A stretch of 64,000 bases of DNA, taken from positions 186,001 through 250,000 of the forward strand of contig QRDG01000517.1 of the NCBI GenBank assembly GCA_012064385.1, given 5' to 3'. Made by a program: the position numbers and the translations under genes. The DNA comes from Puccinellia tenuiflora (Eukaryota; Streptophyta; Magnoliopsida; Poales; Poaceae). The stretch's first letter is position 1; each line of letters starts with the position of its first letter. The notes under the pieces were generated by a model. It saw only the letters and a list, made by a program, of their open reading frames with translations, was not told where the DNA came from and made no database searches. Shown one piece after another: positions 20,958 to 31,217 of the stretch.

Positions 20958-22017
20958 ATAGGGATGTTGGTGATTTGTAATAATGGCTATATGCGAGTAC
21001 AAACCGTATGTTTTGACTATATGCACCGTCGGGATGTATGCATGGAATCTGAATGATTTGTATTCGGTCGATGAACTGAAGGATTTCTAGATAGAACAAA
21101 ACACACGGTATCACCTGCATACAACCCTACTGTGGCTAGAGAGTGCCCGCATATCAAATGCACCGTAGGGCGTATGCAGGTGAACCTGTTTGAGTTGTAT
21201 TCGGTCGATGAACTGAATGATCCTCGGCAATTCATCATTGTGTCACCCTAATCCAGTGGTTGGATTCAACCTACCGAGGGCTTGTGTTAGGGAACATGCC
21301 AGCGGGTAGGCTAAATCCAACCATTGGGTTCGGTGGCAAAGGTAGACGCTCGTTGTGTGCCGTTTCGCTGCAGGGACGTCGCTATTTATAGGCGATTAGA
21401 AGGTGTACCTGTGGATGAGGTGGGAGTGCAGATCCAACAGCTCACAAGCGCTCTAAAGAAACACACCCCTGATCCAACGGCTCACAAGCGCTTAAAGAAA
21501 CACACGATCCGTGTGCTTCTTTAGTCCCGGTTGTACAAACCGGGACTAAGGCCCTGATCCAACAGGTCACAAGCGCTCGATGGAAACACACGATCCGTGT
21601 GCTTCTGATCCAACGGCTCACAAGCGCTCTAAAGAAACACACCCCTGATCCAACGGCTCACAAGCGCTTGAAAGAAACACACGATCTGTGTGCTTCTTTA
21701 GTCCCGGTTGGTAACACGAACCGGGACTAAAGGCCCTGATCCAACAGGTCACAAGCGCTCGAAGGAAACACACGATCCGTGTGCTTCTGATCCAACGGCT
21801 CACAAGCGCTCTAAAGAAACACACCCCTGATCCAACGGCTCACAAGCGCTTGAAAGAAACACACGATCCGTGTGCTTCTTTAGTCCCGGTTGGTAACACG
21901 AAGCGGTACTAAGGCCCTGATCACATATATATGTAGGCTTGGCCGCCATTGCCATATCACATCTAAACTCATATCTGCAACCTCATCACTCTTCCATTGA
22001 CTTAGGTGTCGGCGACG
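20958..22017 (+). other. CACTA interior after tnp2: shared 3' module and tandem repeats
   Basis: No gene. TTGTATTCGGTCGATGAACT occurs at about 21058 and 21195 and again after both orphan ORFs. It is followed by the tandem repeats listed separately and then by a promoter-like stretch (ATATATATGTAGGCTTGGCC, about 21927). Confidence 0.5.
21431..21925 (+). repeat. Tandem repeat, unit about 176-182 bp, about 2.8 copies
   Basis: CTCTAAAGAAACACACCCCT starts at 21451, 21627 and 21809. Each unit contains GATCCAACGGCTCACAAGCG, an ACACGATCCGTGTG palindrome and a CACTA-type inverted pair (TTTAGTCCCGGTT ... AACCGGGACTAA). Diverged partial copies recur at about 22590-22700. Confidence 0.85.
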
Positions 22018-22401
22018 ATGTCCATGTTGGACCAGAGGGGCGATGTGCGGGACTGGGCTCCACCGGGCTGGCACTGGGAGGTGCTACCTTCCGGGACGCG
22101 CAGCTTGGTGAGGAATCCGGGTGACGTCGTCGACCCGGATCTTCTGTGGTGGCAGTCGCGTGGGCCACGCTCAGTGTAGAGGGAGCCGGCCTCCGAGGAT
22201 GTGGTACGTCGCCGTATCAGGGAGGAGGATGAGCATGTCCGTCGCTACATGTATCTATTGGATAGGCATTATGACAGTAGGTGGCCGTTTCTTCGGAGGG
22301 TTCCTTCTCACGTGAGCTATGACCCTATGAGGGTTCCTTCTCTTTGGATGCGCAGCGCCGGCGGCTCAGCACCCCGCGGCTCAGTAACCGGTCGAAGTTA
22401 G
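22018..22401 (+). pseudogene. Orphan CACTA ORF A, Trp/Arg-rich, one in-frame stop
   Basis: The ATG at 22018 (MSMLDQRGDVRDWAPPGWH) opens a frame that continues to 22401 except for one TAG at 22177-22179. The same frame stays open and protein-like after it (REEDEHVRRYMYLLDRHYD, RWPFLRRVPSHVSYDPMR), so this looks like a 127-codon gene with one nonsense change. I recognise no domain. GC-rich codon use contrasts with the AT-rich surroundings. The promoter-like ATATATATGTAGGCTTGGCC and following leader upstream, and a 60-base block downstream, are shared with ORF B. Confidence 0.45.
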
Positions 22402-22715
22402 TTATTCAAATTATCCAGTTATGTCATTCCGTATAAATGATTTGTATTCGGTCGATGAACTAGTTATTCAAATTCAAGCACTTTTCATGTTGAAAGTTTT
22501 CTCAAAAGCCGCGACTACCTTTAGTCGCGGGGCGTGGTTCAACCCGTGACTAAAGACATGCTTTTAGTCGCGGCTTGAGCCACGCCCCACGATCCGTGTG
22601 CTTCTGATCTAACGGCTCAGAAGCGCTCTAAACAAACACACGATCCGTGTGCTTCCGATCAAACGGCTCACAAGCGCTCGAAGGAAACACACTATCCGTG
22701 TGCTAGCTTCTTGCC

Positions 22716-22773
22716 ATATCACTATATATATGTAGGTTTGGCCGCCATTGCCATATCACATCTAAACTCTTCC
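22716..22773 (+). promoter_or_regulatory. TATA box and leader of orphan ORF B
   Basis: CACTATATATATGTAGG at about 22720 is followed by a leader (GGCCGCCATTGCCATATCAC, then ATCTAAACT) nearly identical to the one before ORF A at about 21925-21970. Confidence 0.5.
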
Positions 22774-23280
22774 ATGGCTTCCACCGTACTAAGCTACCGT
22801 CAGGCAGAGAAGATTTCCACCTCGAACTACCCCTGCCCGCCCGGCTACTGCGTCCCCGCCGGCTGGATGCTAAGCGCCGGAGGCGTGCCGGTCCCTCCTG
22901 TCCCTCATGGTGTGGCGCGCCGGGCGGCCATCACGAACCACTACTACCTCGAGCTCACGCCGGAGCAGCGGATGGATCCCGACTACCGCCCGACTTGGGA
23001 CGCCTTCTTCATCAATCGGCGTGAGAGGGCGCTCGCCAGGTACGAGGGGGACGGCCCGCCTCCTTCGGACTTCAACGAGGCCGGCCGTCAGCTGTGGTGG
23101 GCTGGCCGAACTCTCCAGGGCGTTATGAACTACATCACGGCCGGCGATAACCCCCGCCTACGCTACCCTCAGATCCAGTCCAGGCGTGCTCACCCGTCGA
23201 GGTGGGAGCCACGAGCGCCGTCCGATGACAGCGACGACGACCACGACGAGTATTATAGGCCTAGGCAGGAGTATGACTAA
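22774..23280 (+). CDS. Orphan CACTA ORF B, 168 residues, function unknown
   Basis: The ATG at 22774 (TTCCATGGCT) opens an uninterrupted 168-codon frame. The N-terminus (MASTVLSYRQAEKIS) leads to a Pro/Gly-rich segment (PCPPGYCVPAGWMLSAGG). A central, possibly helical region follows with YLELTPEQRMDPDYRPTWD and FFINRRERALARYEG. The C-terminal tail is acidic (SDDSDDDHDEYY). There is no signal peptide, membrane span or domain I know. Its flanks match those of ORF A, but the two proteins do not resemble each other. GC-rich coding sequence and a TATA box suggest it was or is a real gene of the element. Capture from the host is equally possible. Confidence 0.5.
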   Translation: MASTVLSYRQAEKISTSNYPCPPGYCVPAGWMLSAGGVPVPPVPHGVARRAAITNHYYLELTPEQRMDPDYRPTWDAFFINRRERALARYEGDGPPPSDFNEAGRQLWWAGRTLQGVMNYITAGDNPRLRYPQIQSRRAHPSRWEPRAPSDDSDDDHDEYYRPRQEYD

Positions 23281-23830
23281 GATTGTTAGGACAAATTATC
23301 CAGTTATGTCATTCCGTATAAATGATTTGTATTCGGTCGATGAACTAGTTATTATCAAATGATCCACTGTTGTCATTGGCTCCAAGATTAAAAAATATGC
23401 AAAAAAAATATTAGTTAATCCATTTTTTAATTGAAAATGGCAAAATTGTTAATAGTTTGTAGAGTTACAATAATTATTTTATAAAACAGAAAATGGTTTT
23501 GGATTACTTATTCAAATTCAAGTACTTTTCATGTTGGAAGTTTTCTCAAATTTATTCAAATATTCAAATATTTGTAGAGTTAATCCATTTGTGAGTAAGT
23601 ATTTGAAAAAAACAGAGAAAACAGCGCGCGAGCACATTTTTTTGGCCCAGCGCGCGCAAATTTTGGGCCATTAGTCGCGGCCCGTACCACCAGCCGTGAC
23701 TAAAGCCTGCGATGCGCGCGCGATCTGAAACCGCCCCCACCCCCCCCCCCTTTAGTCGCGGGGCGTGGCTCAGCCCGCGACTAAAGACCCCTTTTGTCCC
23801 GGTCGGTCTACGCCCCGCGACTAAAGGTGC
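23281..23830 (+). other. Shared 3' module and CACTA palindromes
   Basis: No gene. About 23293-23353 repeats the block after ORF A (TTATGTCATTCCGTATAAAT and onward), and 23509-23549 repeats 22465-22507. CCGCGACTAAAG palindromes and a poly-C tract (about 23737-23750) follow. Confidence 0.5.
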
Positions 23831-24255
23831 GTGTATATACTTCCGGTGCGTGGCTCAGACCGCGACACCGAGGCCATTTGTGACATAGCGCCGTCAGGCT
23901 GCCGAAATTTTCCACCGCCACCGTCGCCTCCTGCCGCCAGCCGCTCTCCTCCGCCACCGTCGCCCGAGCTACCGCCGCCCGAGCCTTCCTCTCCGCGCCC
24001 GTCGCCGTCGCCCGAGCTACCGACGCCCGAGCCTTCCTCTCCGCGCCCGTCGCCATCGCCTCCTCCGCCGCCCGAGCTTGCCGTCCGGCCGCCGCCGCCC
24101 CTCAACTTCGGCCGCCCCCGCGCCCGAGCGGCAGCCACCCCTCAACTCCGGCCGCCGCCCCTTAACTCCGCCGCCCCCCGCGCCCGAGGCGCCGCCGCGA
24201 GCTCGCCGTCCCCGCCTAGGTCAGACTGCCGCCGGCACCCCTCTCCTCCTTAACC
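23790..24255 (+). other. GC-rich Pro/Ser-rich first exon or 5' leader of the second CACTA gene
   Basis: GTGTATATAC at about 23830 could be a TATA box. The following 400 bases are GC-rich with tandem CCCGAGC/CTACCGCCG motifs and an open Pro-rich frame. That frame begins on ATG-less sequence and has no domain. The next 650 bases are AT-rich and end in TTTTGCAG before the ATG at 24934, which fits a 5' exon plus a long leader intron. Confidence 0.4.
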
Positions 24256-24259
24256 ACCG

Positions 24260-24910
24260 ATTTTTAGCAAATTGTAGATAGCAAAATTATTTTATGAGAT
24301 TTTAGAATGAAGTGTGTCAGTTCTAGCAAAATTAATTTATGAGATTTAGTGATTTTAAAATTAAGTGTTAGTTCTAGCAAATTATTTTATGTTAGTGTTA
24401 GTTCTATCAAATTATTTTATGAGATTTTAGAATTAAGTGTTAGTTCTAACAATTGTATAAAGTGTTAGTGTTAGTTCTAGCAAATTAATTTTAGAATTAG
24501 TTGTATAGGTGTTTAATGAATTGCTACGGCCAAAAATCATGTTAGTGTTAGTTCTAGCAAATTGTATGAAATCTAGCATTTTTAGCAATTTGTAGATAGC
24601 AAAATTATTTTATGAGATTTTACAATTTAGTGTTAGTTCTAGCAAAATTAATTTATGAGATTTTAAAATTAAGTGTTAGTTCTAGCAAAATTATTTTATG
24701 AGATTTTAGAATTAAGTGTTAGTTCTAGCAATTGTAATAGTGTTAGTTCTAACAAAATTAATTTTAGAATTAATTGTATAGGTGTTTGATGAATTGCTAC
24801 TGCCAAAAATCATGTTAGTGTTAGTTCTAGCAATTTTTTGTTGAACTTTAACAATTATGCAACTTTTGTTATAAATAATTTTATGTAGCAATATTGTATG
24901 CGAAAATGAT
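24260..24910 (+). repeat. AT-rich short-period direct repeats
   Basis: Many copies of a motif around GTGTTAGTTCTAGCAAA and ATTTTATGAGATTTTA, spaced irregularly at 40-90 bases, in the putative leader intron of the second CACTA gene. Confidence 0.75.
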
Positions 24911-24933
24911 ATTGTGTGCATTTTGCAGAAACT

Positions 24934-27900
24934 ATGGATCCACCTAGTCCGATCCGCAGAGACCTAAGACAAGAAGAAATTCTCGAGGACATAATCCACA
25001 ACGCCATCGGTGCTGATCCACCCGAATCTCCCTCGATGTATCTGAACCCATCCGGTGAGGGTGAAGAGGTCGACCAAAATGAGGAGGAAGCCGACGCCTC
25101 TGATGATGGAGAAGGCGACGGCTCCGATGATGGACCCTTAACAAAGTCCGGCAAGGTATATATATATATGAAGTCCGATGGTCAGTAGATGCATTAATTG
25201 AGTTGTATATATATGAATTGACGAATGTTTCTTCTCTTAGGCCTCCACATCGAGAAAATGTTCCAAATGAGGCCCGGCCAAAAAGTTGGCCGCATCTGCG
25301 CATTATACAATTACGAAGATATCACCAGTGGGCGAACTGTTGGAACCCATAAAGGTTGCAAAGAAATTTGTAAAACAATGCGGAGTCATGGTTAGGGATC
25401 GCGTCCCCATCACCGTTCGAGAGTGGAATAAGCCCAAAGGGGTGGAAGATAATGAGTATGTCGCCGAAAGGTACAAAGATGGTCTTTGGAATGACCTCAT
25501 GGCACATTTCACCCTCCTAGAATGTGAGGAAGAGGACGACACAGCTGCATTGAGGGACAAAGTCAAGGTGTTCACTCTTAAGAAGATGACCGAACTATTC
25601 CGGCAGTGGAAGAAAACATTATGGCAAGAGTATCAGAAGACCAATAGTGCTCCAAAATTCGAGGGCTATCTAGTGAAGCAGAAGGCTTACTGGGATGCAT
25701 TTGTGAAGTACAAGAAGTCAGAAGATGCTACGGAAAATTCAACACGAGCCAAGACAAATGCTGCGAAAAAGAAATATCACCATAAGCTCGGGACAGGGGG
25801 CTACGCGACTGCCATGCCAAAGTGGGATAAAATAGAGGAAGCGCTGCTTGCTAAAGGGATCGTTCCAGAACCAATTCGCGACGAATGGGAACTAAGGGCA
25901 CGGAATTTTTTCCTTGCGCATGGGAGTGAGTATGACATGGAGACAGGGGATCTTATTTGCAGTGAGGGGATAAGGGTACCCAGGGAGACATGGCTGAAAG
26001 TGGTGAAAGAAATTAAAGAGGGGAAAACAAAGTTTCGTGGTGACAGAGAGAAAGACTTGCTGACAAAGGTCCTCGGGAATCCAGAAAAAGGAGGACGAAC
26101 ACGAGGCTTTGGCCCTAGTTATCCCTGGGAGATTGGGTTTCCCAAAGACAAAGATACTTAAGCCGATCGAGAGCAAAGAAGCGACGGGAGGAGGAGGAGG
26201 AAGACAAGTTCAACCAGTTGCTAGCAAGAATTGACAAGCAGCAGCAGATTGACGAACTTAGAGGAGAGCGCGCGCAAGATCCTGCACTCGATATTACCAC
26301 AGGCCCATCTCTGCGGAGAAGCAGCGTGGCTGAATCGGAGGTCCCGTCTGACGGTGCACGGATGATAGATGGCGGTCCCGGCTACCCTGTGGATGGAATC
26401 AAGGAGCAGATACCTTGTGAGCTCCATCAGAAGGTGAAGAACATATCCCTGAAGGTGGCGGTCGGAACTGCTTTACCTTGTCCACCTGAGGCACGTTGGC
26501 ATGGCCGTGAGATTCCAGCTGGCTATGCTAAAGTCGGGGTGGATGAAATCGTAAAGGGGTTTGACTCAATGGAGCTTGACATCCATGGACCTGAAGGTGA
26601 GAAGACACTCGGAGAAGTACTGGGTGGTATCATTCTATGGGACAAGAACAACATCAAGCTTCCAGGCTCAGCGCCAAGTCCAACACCGCCTCTGAGTCGT
26701 CGCAGGTCACCATCACCTACAAGAAGCCCACCCCAAGACTATGATCAACACAGCGCGAGTCCATCTCGATCTTCGCCGCCGGACTTGGGCCGGCCGACTT
26801 GTTTCATCGCTGAGTACTCTACGACGCAGCAGCCCAAAACGAAAAAGGGAGCCCTTCCCAAGAGTACCTCATAAGAATCTTCCCATCAGAACTTACGATC
26901 ATACTGACGAGGAAATCGCAGCGATCGCAAAGGCTGAAAAAGATGCGCATTTGCAAAGAAGAAAAAAGAGCCCACCCCGGTATACACTGAGAAGCAAATA
27001 GCGTGGGGAGTTGATTTTCTGAGCACAAAATCGCAATATGAGTTGCACCATAAGCCAGATGACTATGCATGCACACTCGGAAGGAAGCTTAGAAGAACAA
27101 ATCAAGTAAAAGTGCAAGCGGGAGCAAAGCAAGTGAAAGTGCAAGCGGGAGGAAAGCAAGTACAAGTGCAAGCGGGAAACGAAGGGACGTTCCCCAGCTC
27201 GGATAACAAGCCAAACAATCGATCCCACCCCTCAAGGTGTTATCCAAAGACGTTCCTCGGGCACAGCAGCAGGATTTGGTAGAAGCTGCAAAGTTGGCGG
27301 CCGCTATGGGTGTGACTGTTGCTGAACTGTTAGGTTTCCCAAGACGACAAGTTACCCATGGCTGATGTAGCCCCTACATATGTCCCAGGGAAGCCTTTGG
27401 TCAGCGAACAGAAGTTGAAACAACTGCCAACACAAATGCGAAATTGCATCAATGGTAATTGAGAGAGGTAAAGGGGGATAGAATAATGATCGTGGCGAAA
27501 GCCCCAGCAGAGTACTTCTTCCGACCCGAAGAGGTCCATGTTGACTTTTCAGAACTCGTCCAGTTATTCAATTTGGACGCCCTCGACAAATCTCTCATAA
27601 GTTGCTATTGTCTGTAAGTTGTTGAATTCATTATCTACATATAATTTGTTCAGTTCATTGCATTTGTAATTATTCTCATTATATATATCCTTTTGTACTC
27701 TATATTATGCAGAATGAAGATGCAGTCTTGTAAAACAAAGGTCTATAGTGTTGGGTTCATTGACCCAGATAAAGTACATATAGAAACGCTAACGACGAAA
27801 CTCGACGAGACGGCGGGAAACCTTCTAAGGTTTCTAACGGAGCAACATTACTGTGACCACATATTGTTCCTTACAACTTCGAGTAAGAGTGTTACTGTCT

Positions 27901-28616
27901 TGTACACACTAATTTTTACTTACTCGATGTTAAGTGTAATTGATGAGTTACTGACGTAATATAAACGGGTGCAGCTTTCACTGGATTCTGCTAGACATAC
28001 GAGTTGATAGGGAAAAGTTGATGTCATGGACCCATTAAAGAGAAAACCTGGAGAGTTCAAACCATGCAGGACATGCTCCAGAGGTAATATTCGCGCTATA
28101 TCGGTCTCTTTCGTTGATTTCATGAGATATCAGTTAATGAATTAACTCATTCATTAATACATTTTCTTTGCCGGGCAGGGTTTGGAACCGATTCAAGAGT
28201 GTGGGTAGGGTTCCTTAGTAAAGAAGCTGACGTTTACTCCGGTCTCGGTAAGTAGTACGAGATATGACCGCGCATCTCTTTACTTCTAGTTTCACTACAG
28301 TTATTATTTGATACTAGATTATTATTTTGATTGAATTCTATTCTCGTAAAGTGCGCGAGGCAGCCATCGGGGACACATCTATGTGGATACTACGTTGCGA
28401 GTTTATTCGCACGTTTACCACTGAGCACAAAGATTATAGAGTCGACGTAAGAAATACGTTCACAATATTATTTTATTACCCTCGCTTTTTGTTATCATTG
28501 ATTGATGTTCATATTGATCTCCCTTTCTTATATAGTTTGAGAGACTGCGGAGAAAAGGTCCTACCGGAGAAACGCGTACTAGCAATTGCAGAGGAACTAG
28601 CGGATTTCTGCTGAAA
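24934..28616 (+). pseudogene. Second CACTA gene: Transposase_24-like segment plus Ulp1-like (C48) protease segment
   Basis: Exon 24934-25155 (MDPPSPIRRD..., acidic) ends at CAAG/GTATAT; the next exon starts after CTTAG at 25241. Then follow TGA at 25268-25270 and a long open part to 26161. That part is typical of the plant Ptta/En/Spm Transposase_24 family (VREWNKPKG, KLGTGGYATAMPKWDKIEEALL). Coding resemblance continues with frame changes near 26160 and 26860 and tandem KVQAGGKQ repeats at about 27108-27180. Another intron begins near 27614. The last part resembles Ulp1-like cysteine protease: FHWILLDI with the His near 27975 and, in another frame, PSGTHLCGYYV near 28370 with the Cys. Proteases of this class are known in some plant CACTA and Mutator elements. 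Several stops and shifts show it is dead. Confidence 0.75.
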
Positions 28617-29157
28617 GAGATGGTAGACGGACGCCGGAGAATTTAGTGTGAACAATAAGCATAACCGATAATGCCGGGCCGTGTAATCGAATAGACGGGC
28701 TTAGTCCCGTGTGATCTCCATGTAAATATCAAAGTGTATATATTGTATGCCTCGATCGAGGTACGGTATGTCGGTAGCGTAGAAATATACGAAAACTATT
28801 TTTGAAATGAAGAAAATAAATGAATAAAATTAAAAACAAATGAATTCTCTGCCGCGGGCACAGAAAGTGCCCAAATTTCTGCCGCGACAGAGAATTAGTA
28901 AAACCCCTAAACCCTAACCAAAATGAACTCTCTGCCGCGGCACAGAAAGTGCCCAAATTTTTACCGCGGCAGATAACCATTAGTCGCGGCCCGTTATACG
29001 AACTGCGACTAAAGGTTCTGCCCATAGCACGCCCAGGACGAGACCATTTGTCCCGGCTGGTGACAGGTCCGCGACTATTGGTTGGACCTTTAGTCCCGCC
29101 TCCGCTGTCGCGGTTGGCCAAACCGCGACAAAAGGCCCCTCACGGCCCGGGACAATA
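28617..29157 (+). repeat. CACTA right subterminal region
   Basis: Repeats of AATTCTCTGCCGCGG / CCCAAATTTCTGCCGCG (28840-28970) are followed by TTAGTCGCGGCCCGTTATAC and other palindromes. About 28755-28900 matches 7138-7290. Confidence 0.75.
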
Positions 29158-29176
29158 AGTCCAGTCTCCACTAGTG
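29158..29176 (-). repeat. CACTA right terminal inverted repeat
   Basis: The reverse complement reads CACTAGTGGAGACTGGACT. It matches the left end at CACTAGT and then diverges (GGAGACTGG against AGAAAACAGG). Confidence 0.75.
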
Positions 29177-31214
29177 AAATCTCCACTCGATACATTGCTA
29201 TCTTATAGGACCATTGGTAAATCCTATTAAGAGTATACCACTTGGTGTCCGAATCAAAAATGGATTTCGCGCTCCATGTAGCCTTTGCAACAAAAAAAAA
29301 ACACATTTGAAAAAATCAAAAAATAGTATGTATGTGGTCAATGACATATACTACAAGCCTGTAAAATCTCAATTCAAAATAATTTGTATTGTAAGCTACA
29401 CAAAAATGACAAAAATAAATATCTGAGTATAGTGAATAATGCTAACTTCAAATATTATCATTTTTTAATATACCGAATATAATAAATTGATCGAGATTCG
29501 GAAGCAAGAAGCAGCCGACTTGGCGCGAGCGACCCGCGAGTCGCTTGACGCGGCCCGTGCGAGTTGTCGCAAGCGCCACCGCGATGCCGCCTCCTCTCGC
29601 GATGAGGGGAGGGGCAACAGCCGCTGAAACCTACCGTCGGTGGCGCCGCCTACACGCGGCCAATTTTGCTAAAATTGTCGGTGGCACTAAAGTAAGCCTT
29701 ACCACTAGACGGGGAGCGCAAGGGGAGTCAGCAAGATGGCCCCCCGCGCCGGTCACCTGGCAGAAAGTGCCAGCAAGTCTGTTCCCGGTGCCGGCCACCA
29801 GGCCGGAAGAGCCAGCAAGTCCGTCCCGACAAGCCGAAGCATTTCCCACACGCGGCCAATTTTGTTAAATTTTATCGGGATATGACCTGTTATTCAACAT
29901 GTTATTGGATCAAATCTATCTTTTAGATAGAATGTGACCTGATCTTTCAAGTATTCAATATGTAATAAAATGTTAAATTTGGGGGAAAAAAAAGGCCAGG
30001 GCAGATCAAATGGGTCGGCCGTTGGGTGCAGTGGCCAGAAAGGCCGGACAGGGACGACGCTTGTTCGTTTCACGACTCATACAGATGAAAAAAGGGACAA
30101 AAATCTGGTCCGCCCTAACAATCTACCCTAGTACTTTTGTTTTATTGGCCTTGTATATATTTTCTATAGGATTGTCTCATGCTTAGTTGATTTAGACTTA
30201 ACTAAATCTCGAACAATTGCACACATCTCATGTGCATAGTGACATAGTCCAACAGGACTGACGCAAATCCAACGTCTAAATAACAGAGTAAGATTTAACT
30301 AAATCTCAATCAGTTGCACATAGGTGTAAACCATGTGCAACTTTCAAATCAGTAGCAATCACGACGTAAAATCAAGCAACTAAGTAGTTGACTTAGATTT
30401 AGTTAGTTTCCGGTCGACTGGTATTTTGCTAATTCTCAGTGAAACCGTTTTTATTTGAGAAAATACAACAATATAAGGTGTATAGAACCTACTGTGTACA
30501 ACTTAAACCAAATAAAAATAAACACATGATAAGGTTAGAAGAAACGAGTTTGAATGGAACAACCAAAGGAGGAAAATAACCCTCATTCAAGCCCTTCGGC
30601 CATCCCCACCTCTCTATGTTCCGTCAGTGTAAGGCCCCTGAATTATTTGTAAACAATGTGAAAACATGAACGTTGCCCACGTTGCCATCTACCCAGCCTA
30701 GTGAATTGTGAGCTAGAGAGAGTAATAATAATGGTCGAAGAAGGAGTGGAGAAGATGTTGATGATTCGTGGACAGGTGGCGAGCTCAAGACGTGGATTTT
30801 TCCTCCGAGGGATTAAATGGGACGTAGGACCGCGACCCGTCGATCGGTAGTGTGGCTAGGTGCGTGGCTCCGGTGGGTTGCGGATGATTGGAGGGTGTCG
30901 GAGGAGGAGGAAATGCTGCACGACGGACGCGATGATTCGTTCGCCCGTCCGTTCAAACCTTGCAGTGCAGGGCCACTGCCAATGATGGCCGAGCATGGGC
31001 TCCTCGCCCAGTCATCTTCTCTGTTCTCCAGTACGGCTCCATGTGTGAAGTTTTTTCTCCCTCTTGATGTGCGAGACAATGAGTTTTGGCGAACTAGCAC
31101 AACCCTGATCGGGTGGCTTATTCTCTCTATATATCGGTGTACAAGAGTTAGTACAATATACGGAAGCTACGTAGCCTATACAGAGTCTAACATGATGGAT
31201 TCGGTCTGGCTAGC
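29177..31214. other. Degenerate intergenic DNA
   Basis: I see no supportable gene. 29545-29868 is a GC-rich Arg/Ala-rich frame starting on TTG. The phrase ACACGCGGCCAATTTTG occurs at both about 29651 and 29848, so this patch contains a diverged direct repeat. At 30180-30420 there are imperfect repeats of TTAACTAAATCTC and GTTGCACA, possibly a decayed small transposon. Just left of 31200, ACAAGAGTTAGTACAATATA and CCTATACAGAGTCTAACA look like the end of a copia LTR, but no partner is visible. Confidence 0.4.
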
Positions 31215-31217
31215 TAA

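Larger units (their letters stand above)
5631..29176 (+). mobile_element. Composite CACTA (En/Spm) DNA transposon region
   Basis: The left end is CACTAGTAGAAAACAGG at 5631. The right end is CCAGTCTCCACTAGTG, finishing at 29176, whose reverse complement starts CACTAGTGGAGAC. Inside both ends lie many short palindromic subterminal repeats of the type TTAGTCGCGG...CCGCGACTAAA. The interior holds a tnp2-type transposase gene and a second gene with a Transposase_24-like segment, the usual pair of grass CACTA elements. Three-base flanks are AAG on the left and AAA on the right, not a perfect duplication. The two ends match only in their first bases, and the right flank does not continue the gypsy leader. 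The span may therefore combine two CACTA copies or be rearranged. Confidence 0.8.

Noticed and set aside
21428..21925. Possible CRISPR-like array because of regularly spaced repeats
   Set aside because: Eukaryotic transposon context; units are 176-182 bp tandem duplications without short repeats and unique spacers.
23831..24253. Proline-rich 140-codon frame
   Set aside because: Composition-driven and probably a 5' exon or leader; no domain and no convincing start.
29545..29868. 107-codon Arg/Ala-rich frame
   Set aside because: Starts on TTG, contains a diverged direct repeat, and no family is recognisable.
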